From: Candidatus Nitrososphaera gargensis Ga9.2
GTDB taxonomy: Archaea; Thermoproteota; Nitrososphaeria; Nitrososphaerales; Nitrososphaeraceae
Assembly (NCBI RefSeq): GCF_000303155.1
Contig: NC_018719.1
Location: forward strand, 2,294,001-2,358,000
DNA length: 64,000 nt
Direction: 5' to 3'
The notes beneath the pieces were generated by a model, which saw only the letters and a list, made by a program, of their open reading frames with translations, made no database searches and had not been told where the DNA came from. Every line of letters begins with the position of its first letter. Position 1 is the first letter of the stretch. Below, piece after piece: positions 36,168 through 45,595 of the stretch. The translations under genes were made by a program, and so were the position numbers.

Positions 36168-36974
36168 ATGGAAGGTTCGTTGCCTTATGAGCCTCTTATG
36201 GAGCGCATCCACTCTCTTTGCCTCATAGAGGGAAGCGAAGATACTGGTTACCCGGCACTATATGATATCGTCAGTAAGTATGCTTCCCGAAATTATGCAG
36301 TCATTTACGCTGTTGAAAATGATGTGGCCGAGACGGTCAGGCACATGAGCCGGCGCATCGATGTTGAGACGCTTGTTGAATCCGGCGCGCTGACAATAGT
36401 CGACAGAAACGTGATGTACTCGGTAGAAAAGACCAACAACCTTGAAGGTCAGGCTATCTTGGACTCGTGGCACTCTCTGATGCTAAAAGTGAAAAAGAGA
36501 TCGAATTCTGACGGGATCCTTGCGATTGGAAGCGCCGAGACCTTTTTTGAGCACCATGTAGACCCTTGCAAGCTTGTCAACTACGAAACGATAGTAGGCA
36601 AAAAGTTTCACATTCCTCTTGAAGCCATCTGCTGCTACAGCGCAAACGCTTTCTCCAGACTGTCGTTTGGAGATCTGGTCGCAATTTTGAACGCCCACCA
36701 CTCGACCATCCACACAAACAATCGTTACAGAGAATGGCACCCATCCAAGTTCATCGAGCTAGCACGCAGCGGCCTTGATAGGGCGCTTGGGCACGAGCTA
36801 TCCGACCTTATTTTCAAGACAATGAAGCTCTGCTACAGGATAAACGACAGCCACATCATATCCAGACCCCAGATCTTGGAAGACATGCTGGAAAGGATAA
36901 TGGGGAAAAAGGCTGCAGACGCCACTATGAGATACGTAAAGGACGAGGTCAGAAAATCTGTCGCGTTTAGCTAA
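36168..36974 (+). CDS. MEDS-domain (DcmR-type sensory) protein, copy 2
   Basis: 268 residues, same length as the copy at 29379. The MEDS core shows YASRNYAVIYAVENDVAETV, GALTIVDRNVMYS and LEAICCYSANAFSRLSFGDL. The C-terminal helical domain repeats the pattern RALGxxxxxLIF, YRIxxxxIISxP, VAFS. No DNA-binding or output domain, so it presumably relays through a partner. AT-rich promoter at 36103-36165. Convergent with the PRC-like gene four bases away. Confidence 0.75.
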   Translation: MEGSLPYEPLMERIHSLCLIEGSEDTGYPALYDIVSKYASRNYAVIYAVENDVAETVRHMSRRIDVETLVESGALTIVDRNVMYSVEKTNNLEGQAILDSWHSLMLKVKKRSNSDGILAIGSAETFFEHHVDPCKLVNYETIVGKKFHIPLEAICCYSANAFSRLSFGDLVAILNAHHSTIHTNNRYREWHPSKFIELARSGLDRALGHELSDLIFKTMKLCYRINDSHIISRPQILEDMLERIMGKKAADATMRYVKDEVRKSVAFS

Positions 36975-36978
36975 GAGA

Positions 36979-37572
36979 TCATTCGGCCAGAGTTTCTACT
37001 GACTCGCCCGTTGGCAGCGGCGCGTTTCTATCGACGCTGTACTTGAACACGTCAGAGTAGTCCATCCCGAGGATGACGTTTCTTCCAACAGCAATTATCT
37101 TTGACTTGGGGACGTCAAAACGCCAGTCGTAGTGGCCCCAGACTACAATCTTGTCGTCAGTCTCCCTCATCACGTGGCCGACATGCTCTTCGTCCTGCGT
37201 CCTCACGCCCTTGTTAAAGAGCGACTTGGGATACTTGCCTTCGTAGGTCGCAAGGTCGACTGGCTCTGGCAGGTCTATAGAAGGAGCACTGTCTGCCGGC
37301 AGCGGGTCTTTCCTGTCAACCTTGTATTTCCTTACTATTTCATAAAAAGGCAGGTCTATCAGCACGTTGCCTGCCGCAAACCTGATCGTCGATTTTGGGA
37401 TGTCGTATCTGTCATCGCCTCCGCCAAATACCACAATCTTGTCTGAAGTCTCCCTTACAACGTGGCCGACGTGTGGGGAATCCAGCGCCTTTACGCCCTT
37501 GTTGAAATACTTGCCGGACACCATATATAATGCAGAACTCGATTCTATTTTATTAAAATGGTCTATACGCAA
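36979..37572 (-). CDS. Two-repeat PRC-barrel-like protein
   Basis: 197 residues built of two homologous units (about 15-90 and 110-190). Each carries GHVxRETxDKIVVxG, then a YDIPKS/FDVPKS turn, and ends with a hydrophobic IDLPFYEIV or GMDYSDVFK segment. Such small beta barrels bind RNA, tRNA precursors or protein partners in other families; the role here is unknown. Same architecture as 60444-61022. Confidence 0.7.
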   Translation of the reverse strand: MRIDHFNKIESSSALYMVSGKYFNKGVKALDSPHVGHVVRETSDKIVVFGGGDDRYDIPKSTIRFAAGNVLIDLPFYEIVRKYKVDRKDPLPADSAPSIDLPEPVDLATYEGKYPKSLFNKGVRTQDEEHVGHVMRETDDKIVVWGHYDWRFDVPKSKIIAVGRNVILGMDYSDVFKYSVDRNAPLPTGESVETLAE

Positions 37573-37593
37573 TGTTAGTGTAGAATCTTCTAT

Positions 37594-37851
37594 TTAGTAA
37601 GCCCATATAGTGTATTTTTTGCTGCCAAACCTTGACTTTATGACGCTGACAACCTGCCTTGCAGATTCAAGGTACTGGAAGTCGCTGCCATGCTGCACGA
37701 TAAACATGCCAGAAGCGTTCCTATTGACAAATATTTTTTCGTCGCCGGCATTATCATTATTCTTCTTCTCTATCCTTATGCCTTCGTCGACGTCAAGCGC
37801 GGCCAACCTGCCGGCCAGCTCGGCGGCCTTGATCTGGGTACTCCGTGGCAT
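37594..37851 (-). CDS. Small hypothetical protein
   Basis: 85 residues: a helix (IKAAELAGRLAALDVDEGIR), a strand pair around KIFVNRNASGMFIVQHG and a C-terminal helix QVVSVIKSRFGSKK. Looks like a compact alpha/beta protein. Same strand as the PRC-like gene, 22 bases upstream, so possibly cotranscribed. Function unknown. Confidence 0.6.
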   Translation of the reverse strand: MPRSTQIKAAELAGRLAALDVDEGIRIEKKNNDNAGDEKIFVNRNASGMFIVQHGSDFQYLESARQVVSVIKSRFGSKKYTIWAY

Positions 37852-37900
37852 CTGTAGGAGAGATCTATTTCTGCAAATGGCATTTTATCTCTTCTTCTCT

Positions 37901-38524
37901 CTAGTGTTGTTGTTCTTCATTTTTGACCGTCGCCGCCCTCTTGTCCATCAGAGCGAGCGGCTTTGTAGTGGTATTGCAGTTTCGCATGGTCATTTTCTGG
38001 TGAATAGGAAGTGCGAATATTTTTCATCAAGCGGCTTTGTGCTGCCTTTGCCATAAGGCGCGAAAAATAGAGCATACCCTCTCCTTCATATGCACGATCA
38101 ATACCATCTTTGACAGCCACGCTTTTCATGGCAACTTTTGTCGTAAGGGGTTCTTCTTTCAAAAAGACTACATCATATCGGTATCGTGCCGCATCCTTGC
38201 CGAACAGAGGTGGAGCGCCCTCTACCACACTTTTCAGTTGTTCGTGCGTGAGGACGACAAACAACTTGTGAATTGTAATGAAATGTTATCAGACAGGACT
38301 CTTTCAATCTTATTGGTCATCAGTCTTGTCCTGTTCTGTTCATCGGCGGCCCTAAACAGAATATTGCCGCTTTGGATATAGGACGTCACATTTGTAAATC
38401 CTACCTTCTGCTCAAAACACGCTACTAAATCGGTCATCCGGATAATGTTATTCCCGCCCATGTTAATGCCGCGCAGCAGTGCAAGGCACTGATGATATGC
38501 ATCTGCTTTGCTGCTCACGGCCAA
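37901..38524 (-). pseudogene. DUF1697 protein, frameshifted
   Basis: DUF1697 family member in three frames. First frame: LALLRGINMGGNNIIRMTDL and YIQSGNILFRA. A shift near 38260 gives VVLTHEQLKSVVEGAPP and YDVVFLKEEPLTTKVAMKSV. A second shift near 37990 gives the family's ending MTMRNCNTTTKPLALM to the stop at 37901. The full span, about 205 codons, fits an intact family member, so two indels broke the gene. Function of the family is unknown. Confidence 0.78.
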
Positions 38525-38640
38525 TATTGGTCTGGATGTCTTTATATTATGCTCTATGATATGAGCAGAAGAAAGAATGGGATGGTTGTAGCTGTCCCAC
38601 GGGCTTCTGTCTAATATATGGTGTTCGCAGATACGACATT

Positions 38641-39585
38641 TTAAAAGACAAACCGGGTTCCGACACTTGGCGGGATAAATTTTTCAGGCATCCTCTGGAT
38701 TATCGTGTTTACGGCTTTCCATCCGGTACAATGGCAAGGCACAATATAGTCGGGATCAGCACTCTGCAAATCCTTCAAGGTTGGTTCGATTGCTTCCTCC
38801 TGTAGCCGGCCTGATAAGTGGAAGCCGCCGAGGACCGCATGAATCTTTTCGGTACCACCCAGCCTCCGGGCATAGTTTATTGTGTTGATTATTCCTGCAT
38901 GGCCGCAACCGCTGACAACAACCAGCCCCTTTCCTTTAACTTTTGCAATGAGCGCCTGATCATCTTTGACTAATGGGTCATGAACCAAACCTTTTCCCTC
39001 CACTTCTGCATACTGTGGCGGAAAACCTTTCTCATAGCTTGTTTCTCGCGGAATCTGGCCGCTAATAATAAGACGGGGATCTTTTTCATCTGGAAGGCCA
39101 GTCGGTCCTTCGTTTTTATGTATGATTGACCCGTATTCCTTTAGAGCCGCCTCATCTAGGACAGGATTGATCAGGCGGGTCCCGTCTGGAAAAATATCCC
39201 AGCGCCTTAGGAAGGCATCAGGATGTGCATACAGCCTGACAGGTCTTGAAATTCGTTTTAACACGCTTTGAAGTCCTGTAAAATGATCAAAGTGCCCGTG
39301 GCTCAATACAATGGCGTCAATCTTCAAGAGGTCTATTCCAAACAGATCAGAGTTGAAGATGACGCCGTTTTCACTCGTTCCTGTATCAAATAGGTAAGTC
39401 TTCTGCTGCTGAACCGATCCTCCGTCTTCTCCACCATATTGAATTTCTATCAGAGCAGAGAACCCGTGTTCTGCTAGTGGTGCAGGAAGAAATTTTCCAT
39501 CCCTGCCCAATGGCGGCCGATGCGCATGCGGCGAGCTGGCAAGCAACCTGTCAGTAACGTTATCCATTAGAAGAGTAATCGACAT
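38641..39585 (-). CDS. Metallo-beta-lactamase-fold hydrolase
   Basis: About 314 residues from the ATG at 39585 (MSITLLMDN); the frame extends to 39687. The metal site is complete: LSHGHFDHFTGLQSV, then GCGHAGIINTINYARRL, GGFHL and the final PCHCTGW. It resembles the archaeal MJ0301-type group (annotated as 7,8-dihydropterin-6-methyl-aminobenzene phosphate synthase-like), whose true reaction is uncertain. Single gene. Confidence 0.82.
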   Translation of the reverse strand: MSITLLMDNVTDRLLASSPHAHRPPLGRDGKFLPAPLAEHGFSALIEIQYGGEDGGSVQQQKTYLFDTGTSENGVIFNSDLFGIDLLKIDAIVLSHGHFDHFTGLQSVLKRISRPVRLYAHPDAFLRRWDIFPDGTRLINPVLDEAALKEYGSIIHKNEGPTGLPDEKDPRLIISGQIPRETSYEKGFPPQYAEVEGKGLVHDPLVKDDQALIAKVKGKGLVVVSGCGHAGIINTINYARRLGGTEKIHAVLGGFHLSGRLQEEAIEPTLKDLQSADPDYIVPCHCTGWKAVNTIIQRMPEKFIPPSVGTRFVF

Positions 39586-39796
39586 CTTGCTGACAGGGAG
39601 AAGTCGCATGCTATGAGAGAGTGCAAGCTGAGCGAATAAAAGCTTTGATGGCTGCTGCATTATCTGGTTGCATATGTCAGTTTGCAAGCCAGCAGTTATT
39701 GACCGAATCCTATTTTTCTAGCGTAATCCTACTGAACCCGCTTTCTGAAGTGGAACTTTAGCAGAACCCCACAAAATTCTTTAACTACTGCCAAAG

Positions 39797-40510
39797 TTGG
39801 ATGTATGTTTGATTTTATCGCTTGACCATGCCGGCGGTGCAATCAAGATCGACGTTTTGACAAGCAAAAGGGCAAAGAGACTCAGGCTTGTTTCCGGCAT
39901 AAATGGCGTGCAGGCGATCGTCCCGCCGGACTACCGCGTCGAAGAGCTTGAGAGTTTTGTTTCTGCAAAGAGGGACTGGATTATCAAGACATCGAGGTAC
40001 TACATCAGGCTGAAGGAGCGCTGCGGTGGAGGGCACGAGCCGGGCACGATCTATTTCCTTGGAAGCAAGTATCGCTTCCACATTGTAAGGGATAGGCAGC
40101 GGTCGGCAGTCGTCTCTGATGCAATGAAGGTGATAACCTTCCACGTAACGGACAGGCGAAAGTACAAGGAAGAGATGCAGGAATGGTACAAGGAGCAGAC
40201 GGGTAAGATAATATCCGAGCGATTGCCGGCGCTTGCTGCAAGGCTGAACCTGCAGTACAACAAGGTATCGATAAAGAGCCAGAGGTCCAGGTGGGCCAGC
40301 TGCTCAAAAAAGGGCAACCTGAACTTTAACCTGCTCCTGGCAGCGGCCCCGCGTGAAGTCATTGACTACGTCATAATCCACGAGCTCATGCACCTGATAG
40401 AGATGGATCATTCAATCAGGTTCTGGCAGCTGGTAAAAGAAGCAGACCCTGATTACAAAAAGCACAAAGAGTGGCTTACCAGCTATGCGCCAGTAATAAA
40501 GATAGGCTAG
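39797..40510 (+). CDS. YgjP/DUF45-like zinc metallopeptidase
   Basis: 237 residues. The zincin motif HELMHLIEMDHSIRFWQLV (HExxH near 197 with the downstream His) and the preceding SRWASCSKKGNLNFNLLL are the family's hallmarks. The N-terminal half is a beta-rich domain. Translation starts at a TTG. The substrate is not known; relatives sit with restriction systems or in stress loci in other organisms, but none is seen here. Confidence 0.83.
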   Translation: MDVCLILSLDHAGGAIKIDVLTSKRAKRLRLVSGINGVQAIVPPDYRVEELESFVSAKRDWIIKTSRYYIRLKERCGGGHEPGTIYFLGSKYRFHIVRDRQRSAVVSDAMKVITFHVTDRRKYKEEMQEWYKEQTGKIISERLPALAARLNLQYNKVSIKSQRSRWASCSKKGNLNFNLLLAAAPREVIDYVIIHELMHLIEMDHSIRFWQLVKEADPDYKKHKEWLTSYAPVIKIG

Positions 40511-41628
40511 GCTCCCTCTGTTGCTGTTTTTGTCCTGCCAGCCTCTTCCAGATCCACTTCTGTTTCCACCTTGACGCTCCCCGGCTCTGCTGTTGTTGTG
40601 CGCTGCGCCTGTGGCTCTACTGTCCTCTTCCTGTAGCGTGGCGCATCTCTGGCAAGGGTCCGCAGCTCCTCCACCGAGGGCTCGGGCTCCCTCTCAAACT
40701 TTGACCTGACGAGGCCGCTTGGCGCATCTATCCAGAGCTGGCTACCATCGTAGTCGCGGATGTACGCCTTGGGGATGTAATAGATGTGGACATCCGATAC
40801 GCCCTCCCTCACCACGACAAACTCATTTCCGATCCGCTCCACGTAGCCTATCTCCACGTTGTCTGTAGTCCTGACGTGCTGGTGTATCAGCTGGTCCCAT
40901 GGGATGTTGTACGTCGTGCCGGAATAGTCGACAGGGATCTCTGTCGACGGCTCTTTTGCCATCCAAGGCACGCCGTGCAGGAACTGCGGGTAATCGGCCT
41001 CGACTCTGCGCATCCTCTCCTGATAGTCCGCGCTCTGGAACTCTGAAGGCGGCGGAGGGCTGTCGCGCTCGAATCGATCCTTGATCTCATTCTTTGTAAG
41101 CGAAGCGTAAAGGCTGTCGCCGTCAAATCCTTGGATATAGAATTTTGGTATATAGTAGTGCTTTTTGCTCACCAGGCCTTCCTTGACTTCGATGTAGTCG
41201 CTTGAAACGCTCTCGACATCTCCTAGATCTTTCCTGTCGCTTGACTTTACCTTCTTGTCTATTATCTTGTCCCACGGCATCTGGACCATGTTTGCAGGGA
41301 TGCTTGTCGCAAATTCAGGATACTTCTCCATGACGACTGTCCTGCGTTTTGCGTATTCCGGGGTCTCCCATTCTGACGGCTCGGGCGCATTTTCTCTTTC
41401 AAACTTGGACTTTACCTCGTCCCTTGTAAGCGACACCCACAGCTTGTCACCGTCGTACCCGCTCAAGTAGTACTTTGGTATAAAATAGTAATTCTTCGAG
41501 ACCGTTCCTTCCTTTGTCTGGATATAGTCGCGGGTTATGCTCTGCACCTTGCCAAGGTCCTTGTCGTCGCTTGATTTGACCTTCCTGCCTATGGCGCTAT
41601 CCCACGAAATGATATCATGATTACTCAT
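40507..41628 (-). CDS. Three-repeat PRC-barrel-domain protein
   Basis: About 373 residues from ATG 41628. Three PRC-barrel units (about 4-70, 115-185 and 235-305) each begin W(D)xxIxxxVKSSDxKDLGxV or a variant and end with a YYIPKxYxxxYDGxxLW strand and a KFERE helix. The C-terminus is Thr/Glu-rich. PRC barrels often bind RNA or partner proteins. The stop overlaps the convergent peptidase by four bases. Confidence 0.8.
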   Translation of the reverse strand: MSNHDIISWDSAIGRKVKSSDDKDLGKVQSITRDYIQTKEGTVSKNYYFIPKYYLSGYDGDKLWVSLTRDEVKSKFERENAPEPSEWETPEYAKRRTVVMEKYPEFATSIPANMVQMPWDKIIDKKVKSSDRKDLGDVESVSSDYIEVKEGLVSKKHYYIPKFYIQGFDGDSLYASLTKNEIKDRFERDSPPPPSEFQSADYQERMRRVEADYPQFLHGVPWMAKEPSTEIPVDYSGTTYNIPWDQLIHQHVRTTDNVEIGYVERIGNEFVVVREGVSDVHIYYIPKAYIRDYDGSQLWIDAPSGLVRSKFEREPEPSVEELRTLARDAPRYRKRTVEPQAQRTTTAEPGSVKVETEVDLEEAGRTKTATEGA

Positions 41629-41682
41629 TATCCATGACTTTGGCACATGCAATTTATCGGTTGCAGACCAATCTTACATAAC

Positions 41683-42417
41683 TCATATTTTCCTCAGCCG
41701 CGCTGCAGCAATGCCTGCGGCTACGCTCCCTGCCAGAATCAATGATGCAGCAACCGAGAATTCTGGCACGATTGTAGCGGTGAACGAAACCGAGTCTGTA
41801 AGCTCCTCTGCCGTTGTGGTGCCGCCGGCGCTCCAGCCCGGCCGGATGTCCGTTATGTTGATCGTAACAGGGCCGGTGTAGTTGCCTTCAAGGTCGATTC
41901 TCTGTGTCCCCCGGCCGCCGAGCCCCGGCTGATCCATCTTTTTCCATAGCTCCCTACCATCATCTGCTGCATAGATCGCAATGTCATAACTCTCAACTGG
42001 AAGCGTAGTCTCTATCATGCGCGGGTCTGTAAAACCGCTTGCGCCCGGAGTGCTCTGACCAGTCGTGTTGGTCTCTGTCTGTGGAAAGTTCTCTGCGGTT
42101 GGTCGGGGAGAGCTGGCGTTGAGGAATGCTATTTCTATCTGCAGTATGCGCTGGAAAACCGACACAGGGTCCTGCGGCCATCTGATCTCCACAAGGTAAA
42201 TGCCCTTTTCCGAAGTTTGCTCAAGGACAGGCTCATCGCTTCTAGTCGCGTTTAAGAGACTGCCTTCTGTCGCATTACTCTTTAGCGCTCCACGCGGCTC
42301 TGTCAGATTATTATCATCATCCTCTTGCGCAAATGCCGGCTGAACAACAGACAAAACGATTATCAATGCCAATGGCGCGGCCAGCGCGAGGTGCCTTACT
42401 ATTATCACATATACCAT
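41683..42417 (-). CDS. Secreted protein with PEFG-CTERM-like sorting signal
   Basis: 244 residues. Signal peptide at 8-30 (LALAAPLALIIVLSVVQPAF, cleavage after AQ-like site). The ectodomain is Thr/Asn-rich with N-glycosylation sites. The C-terminus reads IVPEFSVAASLILAGSVAAG, then a basic AARLRKI end, fitting the thaumarchaeal PEFG-CTERM signal that archaeosortases process. The body (VYLVEIRWPQDPVSVFQRIL) has no recognised domain. Probably on the cell surface. Confidence 0.72.
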   Translation of the reverse strand: MVYVIIVRHLALAAPLALIIVLSVVQPAFAQEDDDNNLTEPRGALKSNATEGSLLNATRSDEPVLEQTSEKGIYLVEIRWPQDPVSVFQRILQIEIAFLNASSPRPTAENFPQTETNTTGQSTPGASGFTDPRMIETTLPVESYDIAIYAADDGRELWKKMDQPGLGGRGTQRIDLEGNYTGPVTINITDIRPGWSAGGTTTAEELTDSVSFTATIVPEFSVAASLILAGSVAAGIAAARLRKI

Positions 42418-42516
42418 CGCCCAAAATACAATATAAAGAACAGCGATAATTGTTCAATAAGTGCAGTACAAAGTTTATAGAACTGTTGGCTCGGCATTCC
42501 CCATATACAGCAAGAT

Positions 42517-43566
42517 ATGGATATCGAAGAGCGGCTTGCACTTGTAACGCGGGAGCCGACCGAGGAGGTCGTGACAGCAGACGAACTCAGGGCTCTGCTT
42601 GAATCAAAGGCCCACCCAAAGCACTACATCGGCTTGGAAATATCCGGCGTGCTCCACCTTGGCAGCCTGGTGCTGACAGGATTCAAGATAAACGACTTTA
42701 TCAAGGCCGGCATCCACTCGACCGTTTTTCTTGCCGACTGGCACACCTACATCAACGACAAGCTGGGCGGTGACTGGGACAGGATAAAAAAAGTCTCGCA
42801 GTACTATGCAGAGGCATTCAAGTTCTTTTGCCCCGGTGTCAATGTCGTCCTTGGAAGCGACCTTTACAGGCAGACGGACAGCTACTGGGAAGACTTTGTG
42901 CGCTTTAGCAAGCACATGACGCTTGCAAGGACCATGCGATCGCTTACGATCATGGGGAGGAGCGAGGCAGAGAAGAACCTTGACCTATCGCAACTGCTAT
43001 ACCCGCCCATGCAGTCAGTCGACATCAAGGCGCTCGACCTTGACATCGTGCACGCCGGCATGGACCAGCGCAAGATCCACATGCTGGTCCGCGAGATATT
43101 CCCAAAGCTTGGCTGGAAGGTGCCAGTGGTAGTGCACCATCACCTGCTGCCGGGCCTCTCGGAGCCTGTCAGGGCGGGCCTTGACGAGAACGCTGCGGAG
43201 GACGCAAGGATATCGAGCAAGATGAGCAAGAGCAAGCCGGCAAGCGGGATACTCATCCACGACGATGAAAAGACGATCAGGGACAAGATTTCAAAGGCGT
43301 TCTGCCCGGTGGGAGTGGCCGAGGGTAACCCTATCTTGGAGCTGGTGCGCTACATTGTCTTCCATCAGTTTGACGAGTTCGTGATAGAGCGGCCTGCAAA
43401 ATATGGGGGCAATATGACATATACGAGCTACAAGGACGTAGAGCGCGATTTTGTGGCGAAAAAGATACACCCGATGGACCTGAAAAACGCGACTGCGACC
43501 TACGTCAATAAGATAATCGAGCCGGTCTACCGGCACTTTAAGGGAAGAGAGCCGGCTATTATCTGA
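42517..43566 (+). CDS. tyrS: Tyrosyl-tRNA synthetase
   Basis: 349-residue class I synthetase that charges tRNA-Tyr. The HIGH-like motif is ISGVLHLGSLVL near 43; KMSKSKPASG is near 233. The tyrosine-binding pocket region DLDIVHAGMDQRKIHMLVRE and the archaeal compact length fit. ATG start with a TATA-like element upstream (about 42475). The small gene at 43559 overlaps its end convergently. Confidence 0.93.
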   Translation: MDIEERLALVTREPTEEVVTADELRALLESKAHPKHYIGLEISGVLHLGSLVLTGFKINDFIKAGIHSTVFLADWHTYINDKLGGDWDRIKKVSQYYAEAFKFFCPGVNVVLGSDLYRQTDSYWEDFVRFSKHMTLARTMRSLTIMGRSEAEKNLDLSQLLYPPMQSVDIKALDLDIVHAGMDQRKIHMLVREIFPKLGWKVPVVVHHHLLPGLSEPVRAGLDENAAEDARISSKMSKSKPASGILIHDDEKTIRDKISKAFCPVGVAEGNPILELVRYIVFHQFDEFVIERPAKYGGNMTYTSYKDVERDFVAKKIHPMDLKNATATYVNKIIEPVYRHFKGREPAII

Positions 43567-43945
43567 CCAGCTTCCTTGCCTCTTCAATTATTCTTGCCAC
43601 TTCGTTTGCAGGCGTGTCCTTCTCCATTGTGATGTAGTAAAAGTGCTCCTCGCTTGCAATAGTCAGTATCTTGACCTTCTCGTTTTCTGTAAAAGTATAT
43701 TCCGTCTTGCCTATCGACCTTTCAAAGTTCTTGCGGAGCTGGTTCCTTGTAGCCTCGATAAAGTATTCGTTCCTTGCTTCGTCCTGCTTGAGCAGGGGCA
43801 CTACTCCCTTGCGCAGGCCGCCGGCCAGCGTGCGGCCAAACCTGTTCATAATGCCGGCGTAGCGTATGCGCGGCGATATTGCAAGGATGCTGTTGCACTT
43901 TTCCTTGTACTTCCTAGTCTCCGGGTCTGCCTGCGGTCTGGACAT
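43559..43945 (-). CDS. Conserved-looking hypothetical protein
   Basis: 128 residues. ISPRIRYAGIMNRFGRTLAG, KPLL-type VVPLLKQDEARNEYFIEATR and KVKILTIASEEHFYYITMEK suggest an alpha/beta fold of the roadblock-like kind found in thaumarchaea (I recall a DUF6659-type family, unverified). The first 20 residues are polar. Convergent with tyrS, eight-base overlap. Function unknown. Confidence 0.65.
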   Translation of the reverse strand: MSRPQADPETRKYKEKCNSILAISPRIRYAGIMNRFGRTLAGGLRKGVVPLLKQDEARNEYFIEATRNQLRKNFERSIGKTEYTFTENEKVKILTIASEEHFYYITMEKDTPANEVARIIEEARKLVR

Positions 43946-43982
43946 CAGATAATTTTAGAAAGCAGGTAATATATGAACTACC

Positions 43983-44712
43983 TTATACGAGGTTTGGTAT
44001 CGACATGCTGCTCAGCCGCCGCTTCAGGTACACTGATAGCGCGATCGACACCACTGCCAGCATCGCTGCAGTAAGGACTATGATGCTAAAAGCCTGCGTT
44101 GACGGGTACGCCAGTGGCTTGCCGGCCACCACCTCTATCGTCGATTGGTACACATCTGCATGTACACTCCTGCAAGGGCGGGACCTATCGAGCTCCCGAC
44201 AATTCTCAGGAGCGTATTCATCCTAAGCGATATGCGGTAAACTCTGCAGGCGTGGCAAGCAGGGTCACGTTCAGCGCCCCGACGTTTGTGAGGGACAGCC
44301 CGGTTAACAGCACTGCAAGGCCAGCCGCGACTGCCATCCAGCTTCCATGGAACGCAAGCAGGAAGAGGAACCCTGTCGCCGTTACAGAGGTAACTATGAT
44401 TATCGGTTTGATGGAGCCCATCTTGTGCACAATGAATTCCGAGGTGGGCCCAAACACCAAAAGCACTATTGCAAACTGGAGCTGCACATAGCCGGCGGTC
44501 GCCGCGTCTCGCCTCCAAAGCCAAGCGGCACAGGGTTTCGGACAAGCACCGGCACCATCTGGAACACCATGAACATGGAGAACCCGACTACCATGATTAT
44601 CAGGTTGGACGGCGAGCACCTTCCACGCAGAAGCTGGAATCTTTACCGGGCTTGCTGCCTTGTCCTTATCTTCAAATGCTCCAAAATTCTTGGTCCAGTA
44701 GGTAGATTCTAG
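43983..44712 (-). pseudogene. MFS transporter remnant (C-terminal half, frameshifted)
   Basis: Pieces of a major-facilitator permease in at least three frames. SNLIIMVVGFSMFMVFQMVP and LVRNPVPLGFGGDAATAGYV are followed, after a shift, by AIVLLVFGPTSEFIVHKMGS and FLFLLAFHGSWMAVAAGLAV, then ISLRMNTLLRIVGSSIGPAL, and finally a last membrane helix ending at 43983. No N-terminal six-helix half precedes it; the frame breaks off near 44712. Deleted and frameshifted. Confidence 0.75.
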
Positions 44713-44765
44713 TGCACTTGCCTAATTAAAAGCGGGGAAAAGAAAATGGATGGAGAGGAGGGGTT

Positions 44766-45485
44766 TTACTCCTGACCTTCTCCTGTTGTTGTCCCTGTTG
44801 CTTCTTCTGTGTATGGGAAGACCAGCACAAGCACAAATGTCGTATCTGACTTGTCAGGCACCGTTGTTGAGTCTGTGCCATTATTGACAAGCGTCACAGT
44901 TACAGTCTGGGGCGAGGTCCAGTCCTCCTGAATGACGCTGCTTCCTGTTTTTATGTTCTTGAACAATTCCGTGGAACTCTTTGAACTGCCGAGGTCATCA
45001 TGTACACCAGGGTCCTCCATAGCAAAATCGCTGAGCGGATCGCGGCCAGAGTAGTCCAGCCCACCGCCACTGTTTGTTGTTCCAAAGCTATCGTCGCCAT
45101 AGCTGCCACCACTACCATTCATCATCGAATGCATCATTAAAGACATCATGTCTATCTTGCCAGCGAATGCAACTATCGTAACTGGGTCTGATCTTCCAGT
45201 CTCGTTTTCATTTGCAACTGTCACCGAGACCTCATCTTCGCTCTCCACCACCACTCCTGTCACCTTTGCCCCTTCTACCAAGCTTGCTCCAAATACGGCC
45301 AGAAATGACTTGCCAGTGCCATTGCTGTCTGCAGACGTTATTGTATCACCAAGGCCATAGCTGCTGTTGTTGTCTGGATGTGCCATCTGTGCTGATGCGG
45401 GCGAGCTTGCAAGTGGTAGAACCGCCACCGCTGCTACCAACAGAGCTACGATGCTAAAGGTTTGCGCGCTTTTATCAAGCCTCAT
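44766..45485 (-). CDS. Secreted protein of unknown function
   Basis: 239 residues. A signal peptide (FSIVALLVAAVAVLPLASSP, cleavage near AQMAHP) is followed by a polar ectodomain rich in Gly, Ser, Asp and Thr. Two beta-like stretches (VTGVVVESEDEVSVTVANEN; VTVTLVNNGTDSTTVP) suggest small immunoglobulin-like folds. A Met-rich stretch (MMSLMMHSMMNG) is unusual and could bind copper, which these copper-dependent ammonia oxidisers handle extensively; that is only a guess. Confidence 0.65.
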   Translation of the reverse strand: MRLDKSAQTFSIVALLVAAVAVLPLASSPASAQMAHPDNNSSYGLGDTITSADSNGTGKSFLAVFGASLVEGAKVTGVVVESEDEVSVTVANENETGRSDPVTIVAFAGKIDMMSLMMHSMMNGSGGSYGDDSFGTTNSGGGLDYSGRDPLSDFAMEDPGVHDDLGSSKSSTELFKNIKTGSSVIQEDWTSPQTVTVTLVNNGTDSTTVPDKSDTTFVLVLVFPYTEEATGTTTGEGQE

Positions 45486-45595
45486 GCGTGCTCTTGCAAA
45501 ATATGCTATTTAGCAGGTTCCAAAATTATTGACGAAATGAAATAACGTTAAAGACTGACATAAGATTCTGCCTAAAAACAAAAAGAAGAGAGAGA

